Assembly: GCA_043228905.1 (NCBI GenBank)
Contig: JBHGNT010000017.1
Span: forward strand, 1,612,001 to 1,676,000
DNA length: 64,000 nt
Source: Azolla caroliniana
Lineage: Eukaryota > Polypodiophyta
Direction: 5' to 3'
Below the pieces are notes generated by a model that did no database searches, had not been told where the DNA came from, and worked only from the letters and a program-made list of their open reading frames with translations. A program made the position numbers and the translations under genes. Numbering within the stretch: the stretch's first letter is position 1; each line of letters begins with the position of its first letter. Positions 60,287 through 64,000 of the stretch are shown piece by piece.

Positions 60287-60931
60287 TGACTAGGAGGAAG
60301 AGGAATACAACTTAAGGCTAGTTATGAATAATAGGAAGAGAAGTAAGATAGTAATCTCGTGAATCCCACGAGTTTAGTGTATTTTAAAACAATATTTAGA
60401 TTATAAGAGTAATTTAGATGGCAAAATTCGTGAATCCCACGAATATATTAGATTGATCAATTCTTCTATATTAATCAACAACCATATACATATTTTTCTC
60501 CTCATATAAAGATGGAAGAGGCTAAGCATGGCTTCATGCTTTTTCGCTTAAAGTGTCCATGCACACTAAATGTGCATGTGATGTTTTATCATTTTCTAAA
60601 TATAGGGCTCGTGCACGCTAGATGTGCATGAGTCTCTTTTAATGTCACGTGTAAATAAAATATTCACACTCTAAAGAATACATGATTTTTACCTTTTAAT
60701 AAAGGTATGTGTAAATAAAGGTCTTATACGTATTAAATCTATATTTATAACACTAAAGATAAGTTATTGCAATGGTAAAGTTGGGGTTTATCTATGTGGA
60801 GGTGCATGGTTTGAATCCTACCCTATGCACGTGATGAATTCTTTTGATATATTATTTATTTATTTATATGTATCTAAATTCGGATATATTATTTTATGGT
60901 TTTCACGTAGTGTGCGGAATACACTACGACA
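60287..60931 (-). repeat. Probable 3' LTR of gypsy element H (outer end approximate)
   Basis: The minus strand reads a purine tract GGAGGGGGCGAG and then TGTCGTAGTGTATTCC from 60,931 downwards, the PPT/LTR form. The pol frame ends about 40 bp inside it. The other end is not defined because no second LTR is in the window. The inside is AT-rich. Confidence 0.45.
60764..60832 (+). other. tRNA-like sequence
   Basis: GCAATGGTAAAGTTGGGG (box A-like) and GGTTTGAATCC (box B-like, 60,809-60,819) with typical spacing, but no complete cloverleaf. A tRNA relic or SINE head is more likely than a gene. Confidence 0.3.
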
Positions 60932-62454
60932 CTCGCCCCCTCCGAACCCGCACATCCTCCGGTATGTGCCAAAGTTCTCGATTCCCCATATCCGTCTTCA
61001 CCCAAAGCTTCCTCCGATTCTCCCCTTATGTCGACTATGAGTTGTAATTCACGTTCTTCGCTTCCCGCATCCCCGTGGTCTTCGTTTGATTGCTCCTCGT
61101 AGTTGGCCTTGGCTTGGATCACATAGGGTTTGTCGTTGGTCCGCTTCTTGAAAATCTTCACCCGCTTCCCGGCTATAGGCACTCGTAGTATTGTTCCATC
61201 CAACTCGGACAGTCGGTACGTTCCGTTGTCGAAGACTTTCCGAACCTCGTATGGCCCGAACCACCTTTTCGCGAATTTCCGCATCGTTGTATGTTGATGG
61301 TCCAAACTACTGTCATAGACGATCACCCAGTCTCCTTCTTCAATCCTCCTCGGTCGTAGTCGGTGCTTTGTGTCGAACCGGCTTTTGTTCCTTAATCGTG
61401 CTTCTTGTTGTCGGCGTATTGCTTCCGCTATGTCTGCCGGTCTTCCCTCTAGTTGTCGTATCCGGACCGCTAGTAGTTCTTCCCGGCTCATCTCTTCCTT
61501 CCACGGTAGCACTGTCCATGTTGCGATCGCGGTTTCCGTCGGCATTACCGGTGCTTGTCCGGTCATGAGTTCTGCCGGCATGTAACCGGTTATGGAGCTA
61601 TGCGTTGTCCGATCCGCCCATAGTGCATACGGAAGCATCTGCGGCCAATCCTTCACCTTTCCATCGCATGCCTTCGCAAGTGCTTTTACGATCGGACTAT
61701 GTCCTCGTTCGATTTTCCCGTTGGCCTCCGGATTGTATGCCGTTGTCAGCGATAACCGAACTCCGTGTTTGGCGAAGAATCCCCTAGCTTTGTCCGAGTC
61801 GAGTTCTCCCCGGTCTGCAATCACTTGTCCTACGCACCCGTACCTGCAAAATACTTCCTCCAAAAGAAATTGGCATACCGCGGAACACGTTTTCCTCCGA
61901 AGCGCTCGACCTTCTACTTGATTCGTGAGATCTTCCCGAGCTAATACCAAGTATTTCTTTTGTCCGATCCCGGTCGGCATGGCCACTATGTCGACCATCC
62001 ACTTGAAGTTGATTGTCGGTGAGAATGTCGGATGTAACTCATCTCGATGTCGAACCCCGGAGTAGACTTGACATTTCTCGCAGCTTTCCGTAAACTCCGC
62101 GATATCTTTGTACATTTTCTTCCACCAATATTTTTGCTTGATCTTCACAAATGTTGCCCATGTTCCTCGGTGTCCAGCCCAATCGGATTCGTGAAACTCG
62201 GACATTATCCGGTTTCGTTGCTCTTTTGTCCCGACTACTCGAAGTGGTATACCATCCGGTCTTTTCGGCGCCCTCCATATTAATCCGTTTTCCAAGAAGA
62301 ACTTTTGGACTTGCCTCTTCTTCCTTCGGATCTCGGCTCTTCTTCCTTTATCGTTTGTTGAGTCCTCGGCCTCTTGTAACATCTTTCCGATCATCAAACT
62401 TTCTCCCTCATATTCTTCTTCCCGAAATTCTCGGATTACGTTCACTCGGGGCAT
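60889..62454 (-). CDS. pol: Gypsy H integrase region (521 codons)
   Basis: Downstream part of the H pol: linker (FFLENGLIWRAPKRPDGIPL), zinc region with ESDWAGHRGTWATFVKIKQ...CEKCQVY, core with D in VDIVAMPTG, IADRGELDSD in place of the usual D-N/Q-G-x-E/H-F block, E in NPEANGKIERG, and C-terminal RPRRIEEGDWVIVYD, WFGPYEVRKVFDNGTYRLSEL, then an acidic tail. It lies one frame away from the RT/RNase H frame, overlapping it by 13 bp at 62,442-62,454. A related copy (3.06-4.73 kb) has both parts in one frame, so a single-base indel in H is likely; programmed frameshifting is the alternative. Confidence 0.85.
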   Translation of the reverse strand: MPRVNVIREFREEEYEGESLMIGKMLQEAEDSTNDKGRRAEIRRKKRQVQKFFLENGLIWRAPKRPDGIPLRVVGTKEQRNRIMSEFHESDWAGHRGTWATFVKIKQKYWWKKMYKDIAEFTESCEKCQVYSGVRHRDELHPTFSPTINFKWMVDIVAMPTGIGQKKYLVLAREDLTNQVEGRALRRKTCSAVCQFLLEEVFCRYGCVGQVIADRGELDSDKARGFFAKHGVRLSLTTAYNPEANGKIERGHSPIVKALAKACDGKVKDWPQMLPYALWADRTTHSSITGYMPAELMTGQAPVMPTETAIATWTVLPWKEEMSREELLAVRIRQLEGRPADIAEAIRRQQEARLRNKSRFDTKHRLRPRRIEEGDWVIVYDSSLDHQHTTMRKFAKRWFGPYEVRKVFDNGTYRLSELDGTILRVPIAGKRVKIFKKRTNDKPYVIQAKANYEEQSNEDHGDAGSEERELQLIVDIRGESEEALGEDGYGESRTLAHTGGCAGSEGASVVVYSAHYVKTIK

Positions 62455-64000
62455 ATGTGCTCCGACGCGAAGTAGTCTTCGGAAACTTCTTCATTATCCG
62501 ATTCGGTTATGTCGTCTCCGAACCGAGCCCTTGATAACATATCCGCTACCGCGTTTTCCTTCCCCGAGATGTGTCGAACCTCCGGATTAAGCAACTTGAC
62601 ATATGCAACCCACCTTAGCATAGCTACATTTGGTATCGTACAACACCGCATCATCCCGAGTATCGGAAGACAATCCGTCTCGATCACCACTTCGGCTCCG
62701 ATCAAATAATCCCGATCCGATTTTATCGCCGACACGACTCCCCACAGTTCTCTTTTGACTTGTGCATATCCACGTTGCCTTTCGTTGAGAACCTTTGCTC
62801 CGAATCGGATCGGATACCGCGAACCATCCGAGTCGGCTTGATTGATGACCCACCCGATACCGGTTGGACTTGTATCAACCGTTACTATGATCGGTCGGTC
62901 GTAGCTCGGCTTCTTAAGTGCTTCCGCCCTCCAAAGTGTCTTCTTCAATTTCTTCATGGCTTTGGTGTGTTCCGGTTTCCATTCGAATTTCTTACCTTTC
63001 CGCAACAAGTGGTAGAGCGGGTCCGCTATATGTGCATAGTGCGGAATCCATATGTGATAGAATGCACATGCACCGAGAAACCTTCGGACTTCGGATGTTG
63101 ACTCGCATACTTCCTCCATAGCTTGAATCGCATCTATCTTTGTTGGTGACGGTCTTCGGCCGTAGGGCCCACATAGATGTCCGACCACCAATATTTCTTC
63201 TTGCCCGAATGCCGATTTCTCCCCGAAAAGTGTTAGGTGCACATCTTCTAGCTTTCGCAACACTTTCTCGCAAGCATGAATATGGTCGACCACGAACTTT
63301 CGGCATCCCCGATCATCCATAGTCTCATCTTTTTCTTCGACCGCGCATCCTTTCATCGGAATGTCATCGAGGAACGGCATCGTTATCTCCGGAATGTAGT
63401 CTCGAAGCACCTTGTTCATCGCGTTCATCATATGAGCAACCGAGTTTGTCGCTCCTTGTGGTAGTGTGCACATTCGGACTAATCCTATCGGTGTTCGCAT
63501 GGTTGTGATGTCTCGGCTCTCCACGGCTAGTTGGAATTGGTCATACCCCGAGTATAGGTCTCCGATGGAGTATATCGCATGACCGGCAAAAGCTTCCGCA
63601 AATTCGTCCACTATCGGACCGACTCCCGAGTTCCGGATCGTGACCTTATTCACCGGTTGCAAGTCTTGGATAAATCGGAGTGACCCATTCTTCTTCGGAA
63701 CCGTAAACCATCGATTTGAGTACGGAGCAGTTGATGGCTCTAGAATCCCCATCGCCACCTTCTCCTTGAGCAAGTCAATGACTTTCGGAATATGCGCCCG
63801 TGGCACCGGAATCGGCTTCAGATTCCACGGTACATGGTCAATCGTAAAGATCACCATCGGCTCCACTATTCTCGGATCGACGCACCCTATCTCCCTTGAT
63901 GTAAATGCAAACGCTTTGCCGTGTTGCTCCAACATCTCGCGAAACCGTTCTTCTTCTTTCTGTAATAGGAACCCACCTCCACCGATCCGAAGATTCTTCC
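62442..64000 (-). CDS. pol: Gypsy H protease/RT-RNase H region, runs off window
   Basis: The minus-strand frame is open to the last base of the window, so the start lies beyond 64,000. RT begins within VPWNLKPIPVPRAHIPKV and shows FIQDLQPVNKVTIRNSGVGP, YSIGDLYSGYDQFQL, LPQGATNSVAHMMNAM and the catalytic PFLDDIPMKG. RNase H has TVDTSPTGIGWVINQ and ends ISGKENAVADMLSRARFG. It stops at 62,442 after HICPE. The FIQDLQPVN...DDIPMKG pattern resembles gypsy RTs I associate with fungal genomes. It may be the kind of partner that supplies enzymes to D-type elements, but nothing in the sequence links them directly. Confidence 0.9.
   Translation of the reverse strand, partial: KNLRIGGGGFLLQKEEERFREMLEQHGKAFAFTSREIGCVDPRIVEPMVIFTIDHVPWNLKPIPVPRAHIPKVIDLLKEKVAMGILEPSTAPYSNRWFTVPKKNGSLRFIQDLQPVNKVTIRNSGVGPIVDEFAEAFAGHAIYSIGDLYSGYDQFQLAVESRDITTMRTPIGLVRMCTLPQGATNSVAHMMNAMNKVLRDYIPEITMPFLDDIPMKGCAVEEKDETMDDRGCRKFVVDHIHACEKVLRKLEDVHLTLFGEKSAFGQEEILVVGHLCGPYGRRPSPTKIDAIQAMEEVCESTSEVRRFLGACAFYHIWIPHYAHIADPLYHLLRKGKKFEWKPEHTKAMKKLKKTLWRAEALKKPSYDRPIIVTVDTSPTGIGWVINQADSDGSRYPIRFGAKVLNERQRGYAQVKRELWGVVSAIKSDRDYLIGAEVVIETDCLPILGMMRCCTIPNVAMLRWVAYVKLLNPEVRHISGKENAVADMLSRARFGDDITESDNEEVSEDYFASEHICPE

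Overview
This window is eukaryotic nuclear DNA, almost certainly from a land plant or a close streptophyte alga. The evidence is U1 and U2 spliceosomal snRNA genes with the plant snRNA promoter (a TCCCACAT-type upstream element about 32 bp from a TATA box), a receptor-like leucine-rich-repeat protein with no kinase, and many Ty1/copia and Ty3/gypsy LTR retrotransposons primed by initiator tRNA-Met (TGGTATCAGAGC). The species cannot be named from the sequence alone.

Layout. 1-5,670: a U1 snRNA gene on the minus strand with a U1 3' fragment beside it, two decayed gypsy integrase/RNase H remnants, a promoter-like stretch with stacked heat-shock-element half-sites, a 212-bp tandem duplication and a G16/C20 hairpin. 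5,675-37,353: one nest of retroelements. The base layer is a decayed LTR family (called E/F/G here, related to D). A minus-strand copia element C (7,664-34,242) sits in it and is itself interrupted by three later insertions: gypsy-like A (8,442-18,270, plus), copia B (19,520-24,858, plus) and gag-only element D (27,603-33,060, plus). A and B have perfect 5-bp target duplications (TCCGA and CTTCA) and almost identical LTRs (1 difference in 420 bp, 2 in 613 bp), so they are very young. D and C are older, with LTRs differing at a few percent plus indels.

37,354-47,450: snRNA territory. A U2 gene (plus) faces a second U1 gene (minus), and a decayed copy of the same unit carrying a U1 pseudogene lies at 46.4-47.0 kb. 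Between them is a chimeric, RT-less copia (J) joined to the leader and LTR of another copia family. A Stowaway-like MITE follows at 47.2 kb. 48,906-50,848: a frameshifted LRR receptor-like protein gene, the only recognisable host protein gene. 51,616-57,068: an intact, young copia element K (minus) with target duplication CTATC. 57.1-60.3 kb: AT-rich DNA with a hypothetical ORF, tandem repeats and another copia LTR end. 60.3-64.0 kb: the 3' end of a gypsy element H (minus) that runs off the window, with an RT type reminiscent of fungal gypsy elements.

The most unusual objects are element A, whose gag and pol lie in one frame separated only by single UGA codons and which carries a 955-residue coiled-coil ORF after a 33-A tract; element D, a gag-only element whose pol position is filled by degenerate repeats and a recurring covarying hairpin; and the convergent U2/U1 unit that has been copied at least twice. 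All functional statements rest on reading motifs; no database search was possible.
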